From Silene noctiflora (taxonomy: Eukaryota; Streptophyta; Magnoliopsida; Caryophyllales; Caryophyllaceae), in assembly GCA_009801015.1 (NCBI GenBank), contig VHZZ01000975.1, forward strand, positions 93,263 through 113,847: a DNA stretch of 20,585 bases, read 5' to 3'. Under the pieces are notes generated by a model. It searched no databases and was not told the DNA's origin. It worked only from the letters and a program-made list of their open reading frames with translations. A program made the position numbers and the translations under genes. Below are positions 1 to 11,200 of the stretch, piece by piece; position 1 is the first letter of the stretch; each line of letters begins with the position of its first letter.

Positions 1-850
1 GGTTTTGCGAAATTAATTCCAAATTATTTGATGCGGGTCTCAACTTTACTATTTAAAAAAAAAAAAAAAAAAAAAAAAAACTTGCATGACGTGGACGCAT
101 GAGGATGCTTGAAATGTTCTTGTATTTATATAGATAAGATAGGAGTAGTGGAGTACATAAGAAAGTCATATTGCCGGTAAGGGTGGAGACTAGTGACGAT
201 TTGTATGAGATTGTTGTAGGACAAAATTTGTTAAAGGATCATAAAGGGAAGTATCTACTATCTAGTCCAATATGACATGTGAATGTTAAGGGTGAGAAGA
301 CGTGCACAATCAAAAGTTCACAGCAATGTTGTTCCCAGCATCACCGTCCCACGTTTACAGGCGCCATAACCAAATTTATAGGTCACCTACCTCCAACAAA
401 GTAACTTAGATCATGATCTCAGATGATAACTTCATGTTTAACCTAACCAATTATTCCTTCAACGGAGTCGACGAATAAGTAATGCAACAAGATAAAACCG
501 GGAATAAAAGACGTAACAGCAACGTCGAAGCCATTCAATTGACTGTGAACGTATATAGTCTACACAAGCTCTTCATTTCACCTGTAATCTAAGTACACAC
601 GCTCTTCATATTACCTCTCGTGTCCAAGGTCAAACAGTCGACACTCAAACACTTCATTTTAAAACAAACAGAAAATATGAGATTCTTTCGTAATATAACC
701 AAGCCCGATCTATACATCAACTTTATCAGATTTTTTGTCACTAAATCTGATCAACATTAACCTATAATCCCTGCAATATAATGCTTAGTAGTTAGTAAGC
801 AACTAGCTCATTACTCATTAGTCCTTGACGTATGTGATGTAGTACAATTT
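1..850. other. Gene-free flank downstream of OSCA, with a 26-base A tract
   Basis: No coding exon is recognisable. A run of 26 A lies at 55-80 on the plus strand. It could be the tail of an old retroposon or simple slippage; no clear SINE or LINE body precedes it inside the window. The 3' UTR of the OSCA gene must end in this stretch, but I see no unambiguous polyadenylation signal. Confidence 0.5.
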
Positions 851-3800
851 TCATATGTTTATATGCTTGCGTGGTGATTCGCTGCTTCTCCTGCTTGGTG
901 ACAGGGAATTTCTTCTGGAGTTCCGTTTAGTAGGGACCAGCACCGTGTCATTGTCTGACTGACTCTCGGTTGTTTCATCATTGTCTGTGTCGTCATCTTT
1001 GAATACAGGATGAATGTAGGCCTTCTGAAGGTATCTTTTTAAGTTGAAGTCTGGATCCCTGGAATGCTCAAGAGTATCTTTCATCACAGCTTCCTGAAAA
1101 TACCGAAAAAGGTTCACTCAGAGTATCCCTTACCCCGTCATGAGGAGAACGTTTAAGGTATTGGGTAAGACAGTGACAAATAACGAGGAACTTTCGTCAA
1201 AAAATCGGAAAAAAAGAAGGCAAAAAGATGTTTTCAGGCTAACCTGCAGAGGATATGTCTTGAAAGCCGGCTCAAAACGCGCCTTGCAGAACCTATTAAA
1301 CCATAAAGTGAGGATCGGAAGTACGACGAGGAAGGGCGTTGAGGATGCAGCGCGCTTTGTGCTTAGTAACCCCATTAAGAGCAACTGAGAGAAAACCATT
1401 GCACCAATAATACGTCCATGGACATCAGGCCAGAAAGCAGCTGCACTTTCGTATTCCTGGTTGTAGACGTTTATGATCTACGAAACACAAAAATTATCAC
1501 ATTGAAATGCTAGTCACATTATATCTTCAGCAAAGTTGTACATATATTGTCCAATACCTGATGCCGATACACGAGATAGGAGAATGCAAAGAAGACCAAT
1601 ATGAATGGCAGCAGAATCGGAGTAACCACAGCATAAACAAGGCCGAGCAATACATAAAACTGTATCTGAGGTTCCCCGGTGTCAAACCCGATACTTCCGG
1701 CATCCATTGCTTCTTCTCGGTCCTTTTCGGTCTTCACCAAAAACATGTTCTTTAAATGGTATATAATCAGTGGTTTTAATCTCAGTATCTCACCAGCAAC
1801 ACCAGCCCAGCCATCAACCATTATGTATGTAATGAAAAAGGTTGCTTTCATTGGAATCGATACTCCGATTATAACAAATATCCTGTCAATATAACATAAT
1901 ATTAGAGCACATGTACACGAATTTCTGCACTACCCAACTAGAAAAGAATCCTAAATGAGACAGTCTTACAAGTGAGACCAACCCAAATCTTTAGTTAATG
2001 AGTAGGTCTCACGTATGGGACTGTCTCATTTAAATATGTGTCCATTTAGTAGATGGCCGCGGTCTAAGGAATATATACTAAGTACGAAGTATATAAAGAG
2101 ACGATTGCTGACACGCATATATTCTCCATATCAAACATACAGAAATTTCTATAAACTTGACTATTTTAGTGTGAGACTGTCTCATATTTGTGAATGTATA
2201 TAAGTTAGCCGAGGCATTAAAAACACAACAATCATGTTTAAACACAATGTCAGAGCCACATACTTGTCTGCTGACGAGTGGAGGTACATATTTAGTTGTT
2301 CAAATGCAGAACCAGCGATAACACTTCCAAGGAAAACATTAACGAAATTGAAGATATAGTATCTTGAAGCGGATCTCCTTTCAAGAGCTGATATAGCTTC
2401 ATAGCCCTCAAATTTCGACATCATCATTAATAGTGATGGCAAGAAGATGAGGAACAGCTTTAATGCAAGTCCCGGCAGGAAACCTTGAAGGACGGACTTG
2501 ACAAAAGGCCTACACCGTCAATACATGCATGGTCAACAAGTACATACGAAGAAGCACTAAAGATCGTAACTCACTACCTAAATGAGACACGGAAAATAAG
2601 CGTGATGCTTTATTATACTCCTTTTATCCTTTCAGATCAGTTTTTCATGTAAGCACATGCAAGTGATCTATTGGCCACACAAAACGTGGCTTATAACGAA
2701 AATGTGATCTATTGGCCCGGATGGCCTGACATGGGGTTATATAAACTACTGCGGGGCAGATGAAGTTCAATTTATCAAGGGAAATTTTTTTTAAAACATT
2801 TTAGTGACTGCATACTGTGCTGTTGGCTGCTTCTTTCAATTTAACATACTAAATAAACCTGGTAAAAAATAATCAGTTGAAAGATCAACAAAACTTACAT
2901 TTCTACAACAGGCCTAAGAAATGGAGCCGATTTTTGAATTCCTTCAATGCTTGCCAGGGATTGGACAAATGCAATAGGGATCATGAAGAAAAAGGTGAGA
3001 AAGAAAAATGTAACAGAAGTTATCAGCCTTCGGACGCTGAGATGAACGTACGGTACAGCTAAGTTTGGCCAATAGACATCGCGTGGCTCTGGGGCCCATT
3101 CAGTCAGCCAAACAGTTGGATTTCTGGCTTGTTGAGTTTGGGCACAGACAGCAGCTCCCCATCGAGTCTTGAAGGAGACAAAAGAAGCTGGCATGATACA
3201 TTGTGCATCTTTGTCGACTCTCTCTCTTTCCTCAACAATCTAGCATCATGCAGTTGAATGAACATGAAAAAGGTTTAAACTTGTTTAAGAGCATTCTGAA
3301 AAATATCGTCACAGGTCTCAAAATTGTGATGTCTGATATCTTCCTCAATAAACAAAACCACTGATAGAGATAATTCAGCCTTTTCATGAGCTGTAAGCTC
3401 GGCATTATAAAAAACTGTCCTTAAATCCTTAATTAACAGAAGGTGAAAAAGGTTTAAACTTGATAATTCTAAGAAAAGTAACACATCGGACCATTTCGGC
3501 CAAGAAGTGATACCGACCTCTTTTGTTAGTTTGTCAATCTCAGCATCATAATAGTCCATAGCATCAACCTTTGTTCCAAACAGGCCAAGAAATCCTGTCT
3601 GCAATATAAAGAATATAATTACTGATCCGAACATTCGCCTTCCGATTTTGAATCTAACCAAACTGTCAGTCTTTTAGGAATTTGTAATGAAGAATTGAAG
3701 ATCGTTTCCTGCTCATATTACCTTTGTCGTGGGCCTCTTGTCTTGCTTTCTAGTATATTTTAGTTGGTAATAATCACGCCAGTTTTGCTTCTTTTTCCTC

Positions 3801-5681
3801 TCGTCAACCATCTTTGCCAGTTTATTTGCATTGTAGACAACCTAAAAGTGCGTAAATTCAGCCAGGTAAACAAAGATCCTAGAACGTCATAATGGCAGTA
3901 GAGGCTTCTAAGCAGTAGGTGGAGCCCGACCTGTTGAGTAAGATAATGATCCCGATGATTGACCAAGAAAAAGTGCTCCACATTCTCAGCAACTGATTCA
4001 TCAGGATCCGGAGGAACATTGCGGACCATAACCTAGATATCAATCAAGTGAAACATCAACAGAATATACGATCGCAGATTCACAGGTGCACCCATCTTTA
4101 GTAGCAACATAAGCTTGCTGTCATGGTTGAAACTAGAGAGGCACATATTGTACTTGTGATGACAGGAGGATCAACATTTATGAACACGGGGTCCAAGGAC
4201 ATCAAAAAACAAGATATTTTGTGCATGTTGTCTAATTTTTGTACTGATTAAAGAAATTAAGATTTCTATATTTGTGAAAACAGAACTTAACCAATAGGAT
4301 CTTGGAAACAAACATTTTTAGGTCTGCTACTGCTTATGGTATTTTAACAACCACATACTAGAAGACAGACTGCAAGAAATTGACGATGGATTACACGACA
4401 ACAGCAACAGAATCATCCCGCGATAAAGATGCAATACAAATCGCATAAACAATAATAACGAAAGCAATGTTAAGCAGTTGAAACTATTCCCAATGCAGCT
4501 TCATGAGCATAGTCAAAATAGATATTCTTACTGTGAACTGATCTGGACGTCGTCTTTCAGACGCAATAAATTGCAGCCTCATTTTTGCGACCCTTGCGTA
4601 TTCCTTATACAGTACAAAGCATGCCCAAAATGTAAATGCATATTCCATCACTATATGAGCCCAAAACCTAAAATATTGAGGAAACATACAAATAGTCATA
4701 AGACCTGTTGAAGCTTCATTAACATAGTCAGATTTTGATACGACAACTATATGTAGAACAATCTATAAAATCTAGAAATACAAGTGTATAAGAAGTAGAC
4801 GAGTCAAAAGATCCAAACCTCGATGATCCGCGTTGTATGTTTGAAATTGATAATTTATCAATGGAGCTATATGTTACTTTGAGTAACTCAAGTGTGTTGT
4901 TTGTATAATTAACTGGAACCAGGACTGCTAGAGCTAGAAATGTGACTGGAACAAAAATTTTAAGTCTGCAAAGAGTCAAAATGAAAAGTTGCTTCAGGTT
5001 AGCAGCGTAAGAGAGTGATCAAACAGAACATGTTACAATGATCTCCAGGATGAAAGAACCACGAATCGTCCAAGAAGTAGAGACCAGATAACTAAACAAG
5101 TTGACATTCAAAATCCATAGTATGATAGCTGAAAGGTCTACAACAAAATACAAATGAGGATCAGTAGACAGCAAGTTTAGCTCGATATGACGACTGCTGC
5201 TATGCATTACGCTTAATCATAATGAAAATTTTCAGAATCTATGCTGTATGAATTTTTGACAGGGCGTTAGAAACAAAATTTTCAGAATCCGCCACTGGTA
5301 TAGAACAATTAATGGCGAAATAAAAGACATTTCATACAGGAAAGTAGTACATTTGACTGTCACATACCCTAGCATATATATCCGCAAGTACACTACAGAA
5401 TCAAGTCCTGCATGCTCAATAAGATCAGATTCAGGCATCTTCAAGGCATCAGGCATCCAGTTCAAGAATTTCAAGTAGGACTTGAAGTCCAGGTTGACAA
5501 ATTTGCTCACAAAAGCTCCTGCGTTATTCGGACTATTTCTTAAGCCTCTGAGGTACCATTTCGGAAAGTAAACCCTGTCGTTGAAAGGCTGGATCCTCAG
5601 GCAGGCAAATGCCAATAAGAAGATCAATGCACTCAACAGATTGAACCCTGCAGACACCCCTATATCTGCAAGGCTAGCCAT
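851..5681 (-). CDS. OSCA1: OSCA1/CSC1-like hyperosmolality-gated Ca2+-permeable channel, 11 coding exons
   Basis: Exons on the minus strand, in coding order: 5681-5368, 4965-4819, 4667-4532, 4032-3931, 3841-3722, 3598-3518, 3239-2899, 2509-2264, 1882-1558, 1477-1244, 1093-851 (TGA at 853-851). All introns are GT-AG and phases match, giving 2289 nt (762 aa); Arabidopsis OSCA1.2 has about 771. The family forms plasma-membrane mechanosensitive and osmosensing cation channels. Visible parts: N-terminal membrane helix (about 6-27), conserved QPFNDRVYFPKWYLRG, further helices about 105-122 and 155-175, a cytosolic domain about 180-360 with VRNVPPDPDE, then the multi-helix pore domain (former DUF221; about 370-670) containing SKFEGYEA, ERRSASRYYIFN, YIMVDGWAGVAGEIL and LVKTEKDREEAM. 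The C-terminal tail is polar and Arg/Ser-rich. Introns 4 and 6 have weak GTCGG donors. The start is the first ATG of a leader matching the family N-terminus (MASLADIGVSAG). The subtype within OSCA1 is inferred. Confidence 0.96.
1952..2032. repeat. Short foldback element in OSCA intron 8
   Basis: The left arm begins TAAATGAGACAGTC and the right arm ends GACTGTCTCATTTA. The arms also pair through GTGAGACC/GGTCTCAC, giving roughly 28-bp imperfect inverted arms around a loop of about 25 nt. A third related segment (GTGAGACTGTCTCAT) lies at about 2171-2185 in the same intron. No transposase is encoded. It resembles the miniature GAGAC/GTCTC palindromes found elsewhere in this window. Confidence 0.6.
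2663..2717 (+). repeat. 14-bp direct repeat in OSCA intron 7
   Basis: GTGATCTATTGGCC occurs at 2663-2676 and again at 2704-2717. The spacer carries a small inverted pair (GCCAC and GTGGC). The repeat is intronic and no function is evident. Confidence 0.6.
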
Positions 5682-5778
5682 CCCTTTTTCTCAGGAATTC
5701 TCTCCCCTCTATGAGTCGTTCTAGGCCTTTAACAAGAGATTCGCACCCACGATTGTCGAGTCTACATCCACAAACTTA
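5682..5778 (-). other. Probable 5' UTR exon of the OSCA gene (3' splice site of a leader intron at 5780-5779)
   Basis: Upstream of the OSCA ATG on the minus strand, the sequence at about 5815-5779 reads as a strong 3' splice site. It has a branch-point-like TACTGAT, a T-rich tract and TTTTCAG ending at 5779. This implies that the 97 nt before the ATG form the last leader exon and that transcription starts further upstream. Leader introns are common in plant genes. No transcript evidence is available, so this is inference from the splice signal. Confidence 0.45.
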
Positions 5779-6287
5779 CTGAAAAGAATTGATATAAACT
5801 AAATCAGTAAGGTCTCACAGAAATTCAGTTCATCAAAGTGCAGAAATGAGGACAAAGTTATTTGGTAGAATTAGCTAAGAATGAACCAAACACGGCAACA
5901 CTCTCTTACTTCGACTTAAGATCCTCTACATTTCCGACAAAAAAATGGATGGTCCATTTGTCATTAATGGTACATATTTACTCATGCGTGCATGCAATCT
6001 AAGCATCCATATTTTTACCTTGTAAAGTACTCCTTAACCTCATGTGTACTCAAAAACCGAAAATTATTTGCATATATGTTCATGTTTTCAATCATCTATA
6101 CATAATTTGCTTAACAACTTCTCACAAATAAACCTCAAAAATACTCAAAAATGTATTAAAACTACTTAAAATTGATAATCAACACATTATTACATTACAA
6201 ATAATTCCAACTTCATCACAATGTAAGCACCAAAAAGGCAAATTAAATGAAGAGTAACATAACATACATTATACAAAAACTCAAATA

Positions 6288-6360
6288 CAACACCACCACA
6301 ACATTACCATAGTGCCTCAATGACTCTCGCAAATTGCGGTGCAAGGGGGTCGGATGTACA
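6288..6360 (+). mobile_element. 3'-truncated Au-type SINE copy (copy A)
   Basis: The segment runs from a CAACACCACCACAACATTACC leader through AGTGCCTCAATGACTC (box A region) to GGGGGTCGGATGTAC (box B region), then stops before the usual CAGTCTTACCC tail. It shares this order of blocks with three other copies in the window. Au SINEs are tRNA-derived and transcribed by RNA polymerase III. The family name is given from recall of the consensus. Confidence 0.7.
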
Positions 6361-6956
6361 AAAACACAAACAATATGAAAAATTTAAAGAAAATAACTTG
6401 GCATTAGAAGAATGTACATTAAAATGTAGGTCAACAAAAACCTGAAAAAAAAACATATACATAAAAATGGTAGGAGAGAAAAAAAAATGAACAACAAAGA
6501 TGGAAACTTTGATATGAAAAGGATGTTTGGATTACCTTAATAATATGCCTTAAACCCAAAAAAAAAAACCATACTTTTTCTGGGATAATTCTTGTAATTA
6601 GGATCAAAATTATAATTAATTACAATTAAAATTACAATTAATTGTACATTAATAAAAATTCAATGGAGGGTCAAACTGAAAAATTGAAACCACCCCTCTC
6701 CCTCTATTAGAGAGAGTGTGGAGAAAAAATATTGTTAGAAAACAGAAAATTAATTAATGATTAATGATGTTAATGATGATTTTTTGTAACAGAAAAATGC
6801 AGAAGGAAGAAAATGTATTATGTATTGTATTATCTGGATGTTAATTATATTTTGATGGTTGTAAAAGCTTTATAAAAAGAGATTAATTGTTGCATGAACA
6901 TGCTAAACACAGACAATATACATACTGTCATAATCTTACATGTTTTGAGTACTTAC

Positions 6957-7052
6957 CAACTAAATCTTAGGCTGTAAAATCTTTGTTTAAGCTAAAATCT
7001 AGAGTTTTGGCATTGTTGTGACAAGAAAGTTAGAAAAAACCGGTTTTATATC
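6957..7052 (-). promoter_or_regulatory. Candidate OSCA core promoter and first leader exon
   Basis: On the minus strand a TATA-like TATAAAA lies at about 7044-7051, with a CCAAT motif just upstream (about 7070). A consensus donor GTAAGTAC starts at 6956. Joined to the acceptor at 5779, this would make a leader intron of about 1.18 kb. The candidate leader holds a very short upstream ORF (ATG followed three codons later by TAG). Other TATA-like stretches occur nearby (about 7110 and 7155), so the true start site is uncertain. Confidence 0.3.
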
Positions 7053-7272
7053 GTGAGACTATTTTTTTATTGGTGAAACAACTAATCTTATTGTCGATAA
7101 ATAAGAGTTCTTATATAAAAGGACAGTCTTTACTAAGTCTTGTCTAACAAGACACGATTTTATATGATAATTATTGTGTTTATTGATTTGAGACCATTCC
7201 ATGTCAAACGTTAAAAAAATGGAGGTTGGAACAGGACAACTGTAACTGTAATGCTGTTTGTGGCAGCCCACT

Positions 7273-7279
7273 ACGTGTC
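7273..7279 (+). promoter_or_regulatory. ABRE-like ACGTGTC motif upstream of OSCA
   Basis: The sequence ACGTGTC fits the ABA-response consensus ACGTGKC, and a second ACGT core follows within 10 nt (TACGTCC). It lies about 220 nt upstream of the candidate TATA box of the OSCA gene. Single short motifs often arise by chance; the link to ABA or dehydration control is inference. Confidence 0.3.
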
Positions 7280-8227
7280 TACGTCCCATGTTACAAACTT
7301 GGAAGACATTAATCATTGGATAAGTTAAATTATTTGGTGTGTGAAAGCGATGTTCTTTGTTACATTCTTATGCTTTGATCTATAATTAAGGGAAGAAGTT
7401 ACGGGTCATCTCGGATTTGGGTCAATTTTAAAAACGAATTGTATTCATTCAACTTTAAGACATTTTAATTTCGATAATACGAAGTACAGAACTTTATTTT
7501 ACTAATGCTCCTAACCTGATGACAATTTGTTTGAAATGAGCTTAACAATGAGACCCGGAAATTTAATTAGCCCTGACCTTAGGATGACAAACCATGTGGG
7601 CAGGGGCAACTCCAATTGATTCACTCGAATCCAGCATTAAAAAGAGGCCTCTTGAAACTAGAGTTAAGCCCAATTAGTCACCTCTATATACAAGTGTCGC
7701 ATCAATCGGGTCATTTTGTGTCGTGTTTATTAAGCTCTTCAAAGCATCTAATTGTGTAGTTTACTTCAGGTTGTAATGTTCCGAGTCTGATTGTGGCTTG
7801 GTCAGCTTTGAACTCAGTATACCGAACAAAATGCAGGCATGAAATCTGAAACTAACAAGTTACAGCAATGAATAACTAAAATAACTATCTCGGAGCATGT
7901 GAAAATATGATCAAATGATGCCCATAAGCAACAAGGCTTGGCACAAGCAGCTGTTATAGAAATTGGGCAGCTAAATTGATGAAATCAACAATGGCTAAAA
8001 TCGGAACTCGTCTTCCTGCACAGGTTTTACACTACAGACAAGTCATTAGTCAGTCATACATGCATGCATGCCTCGGGGAGACGAACATACAGAAATAACG
8101 GTCCCATAGTTTTGAGCTCAAGCATGGGCGCATGGCCTTAAGGTTCACAATCGACAAGTACATCCCTCACAACATGGAGATAGTAATGCAGGTGACATCG
8201 AGCTCCCTCGCATTCAGAAGTTCGACC

Positions 8228-11200
8228 TCATCTCTTCCTTCTCTTATTATCAGTCTGCAAAACAATAAATTTGCAAATTCAGTTGATCAGAATAATTGTT
8301 GCAATATTCTCTTGAATGTGTGTATAATATGCACTTGATAGCTAATCCAATGATCAATGGTGAACCCCGGCAAATCTGTTTACAGGGTCGCCAGATAAAA
8401 TTTGTTCACACAAAGTTTAGCCAAAATGCACAAACGATTTTGTTTTACAGAATATGACCTGAAAATCTAGTCAAACGGGCCTGCTATTATGTCAGCAACG
8501 AAAAGCTTTACAACAGAAACAATCAATATGACAGTAACAACTTGGCAGAAGCAGAGATAAATAAATTTTATGCAACACTGACTTTCACAACACTTATTAA
8601 AATTTCATAGATGCTATTGCAATTTGGATGAAGTTTTACTACATCAAGAGTATCACTGTATCAGTCAGGCAGAACCGGAGTGGTTCAGAAATTTACCCAA
8701 GTCAATAAATAATAAATAGACAATGTGAGCAATTATAATGATTGCAGAAGGTTGCATGCCAAACGCAGTAGTGTTCATGGACAACGTCACAAAATATACC
8801 CTCTCGTTTGCTTGAAAACAGCTATAAGAACAATGAAAAATGATCATATGATATGAGCAACTATGAAAATGAAGAAAATCCACGTCAAGGGTTTAGGCCA
8901 TTTATGCAGCTGGAGACGGACTCTAATGAGGGTTGATAATTGACAATGCATTCCAGACTAATTTGTACAAGACTACAGGGATGTCACAAAATAAGAGGGC
9001 AAAGAAGTCAGAACCTAACTACTATAACAAATCAATAGAGGGTCAGCAGAGAATAAAATTTAGAGATGCAAAAGAATGAAATCATTATAGGTACCAAAGC
9101 TCAGCCTCCTACTAATTCAGAAACTACACATTTTCTCCTGTAAACGCAATTTCACAAGAAGAAAAGCAAGTTTGGGTGAATTTGTCCAAGATAGACAGCG
9201 GTATGGTTAGGAGTTGGGTCTGTACGGAAACAGGTATTGTCAGCGAACTACATAGCCACATCTGAACCATGTAGCATTCTACAAACTCGAAGCAATCATC
9301 CTAGAATTGAACACCGACCCATACAACACTGGTTCAAGGCAATGAACAAAAAGACCTGTACGTTGTAATCCCACAAAACCAATATCTCAACAAAGTAGGG
9401 AAAATAACTCACCCTGCCATCAGTCATTGGTGATACAGAAAAGGAGCTTGTCCCTCTTTTTGGGTCGATTTCAGCGACACAATCAGAGCACAGAAAGTGA
9501 TCCAACTTCTTTGCTTCTTCAATACTCATGCCCATGCAAGAAGGATGGAACCTATGAGCACAACACAAGAACTTATATGAGATGGTCTTACACGTGAGCT
9601 GGCCCATTAAATGAGAAAGACAACCAAAGTTTAAGATAGTCATATAGGACTCACTACAAGCATGATAAACTTACTAGAAAATGAGAATGAAATTCATAAA
9701 GGGAGACATTTTCTGCGTTTGACCAATATCATCATGCCAACGCAAAGGGTAAGAGGTCCTTCTGACTGGCAGGCAGTCAGCTATACAGTATGAATAATCC
9801 ACGACTAGCTAATGCCCAAGATTTTAGAAAACGAAAGAGAAATGACCAAAAGATTGCCTTGACACAGCAAAGTAATTAGCATACAAAAGCGTTTAAAGAC
9901 AAATTCGGCCATTACAAAAATCTATGTATGGAACGCCATGTTTAAGTTCCCAAGCATGAAACGAATTCTCATTTGAAGTGTTGGACATGGGTAGTTAAGG
10001 GAAGAGAAAAATAGAAAGTTTGGTTTCATTTTAGTAAAGCAAAAGACGATCATTAGCAATCAAGTATCAGCCAACATTCTTAACAGACAGAGTTAGCCTA
10101 ACCTACATGGTAGTTCATACTCAAAACTTTTGCAGTACTTTGAAATAGCGTTTAATACTTACGCATGCAGTCATCAGACTCGAGCATGAAATTCAATTAC
10201 ATTACAAGAATCAATTGATATCAGGAAATTACCAGTCTTTGCAACCCTCACATTGCACCATGAGATCGTCAGGGTTATACGGCATCTCACATTTGCAATA
10301 CCTGCAAAATTACCGCCACCAAACAAACCCCATCAAAAACCAATCAGAGCTAACTGAGGAAATAACACAAAACAAATGAAAGCCACCAAAATGCTTAAAT
10401 GATGCTGAAGCTGAACACTCACACAGCCACTCGATCAGGAGTAAAAGCACCGGTAGCAGCCTTATATTCGAATCTACAGAAGTAATCATCGGAGCCAACA
10501 TTCTCAAGCTTAGTGTAGTTCTTGAAGGAGTGAACAGTACACTTCCCTTCAATTGTATGGGCACTTTGCATATCATAATGGTCAGACAAGAACAACTCTT
10601 TTGCCCCATGAAAGGGCCTCCTTCCACCCATTGATTCCTCTGGCCTATAATACCATCTCACTTTCACCTTCACATTGCTTCGATTGTCAGCCTCAATCTT
10701 TTCCACACGAGCCACATACGGCGGATTACCAACGTCTGAGGGCCTCATCAGAACACAATCTCCAGCTAATACACCAATGCCATTACAAAAATTCAGTCAA
10801 ATAATTAATTATATCCAACAAACAAGCTATAACACTACTTACAGGCAAAAATGAGGTAAAATCTCCACAAGTGAAATAACACATTATTCCATTCACCTAG
10901 TGCCCCAAGAGCTCCCGCGAATTGCAGGTTAAGGACAGTCGGGTGTACGCAGTCTTAGACTTGTATTAGCAACACTCTTTAAGCATAAATGTGGACTAAA
11001 AAAAAAAAGATTTCTTTCAAAAAACTAGCCCAACCAAGATGACAAACACACAATTATTTTGCTACAAATGAGGTTATTTGAGTATTAAAAACATGAACTT
11101 TACAGCTGTTTCATGCAACAATGGCAGAAAAAACAATAGGGAACAGCATCAAAAAGGGTATTAATCACAGCAAAGCCAAAATCAGTAACAATAACAACAT

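Larger units (their letters stand above)
5779..8227. other. OSCA-EBS interval: probable OSCA leader intron, promoter, and EBS 3' flank
   Basis: No coding region is supported. The left part (5779 to about 6956) is AT-rich and is probably the OSCA leader intron; it contains a truncated SINE at about 6288 and AT-rich palindromic sequence near 6600-6660. The middle (about 6957-7300) has the candidate OSCA promoter. The right part runs to the EBS stop codon and must include the EBS 3' UTR. A CATGCATGCATGC run lies at 8059-8071, so RY-type TGCATG motifs occur near the EBS 3' end. Confidence 0.5.

Noticed and set aside
55..80. 26-A tract as the tail of a LINE or SINE insertion
   Set aside because: No element body or target duplication can be seen in the short flank before it, so it is noted only as a homopolymer.
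1140..1388. Plus-strand 82-codon reading frame rich in Lys and Arg
   Set aside because: It lies exactly opposite OSCA exon 10 and its flank, where the minus strand encodes conserved family sequence; it is a shadow.
7390..7720. Possible old transposon remnant with GGGTCATCTCGG and CGGGTCATTTTG motifs
   Set aside because: The motifs resemble plant repeat sequence, but I could not define ends, a target duplication or a coding relic, so it is not listed as an element.
9296..9643. Single 115-codon exon around the second half of the PHD finger
   Set aside because: Only 9551-9413 is exonic. The frame runs into both neighbouring introns, and consensus splice sites at both edges keep the EBS phase.
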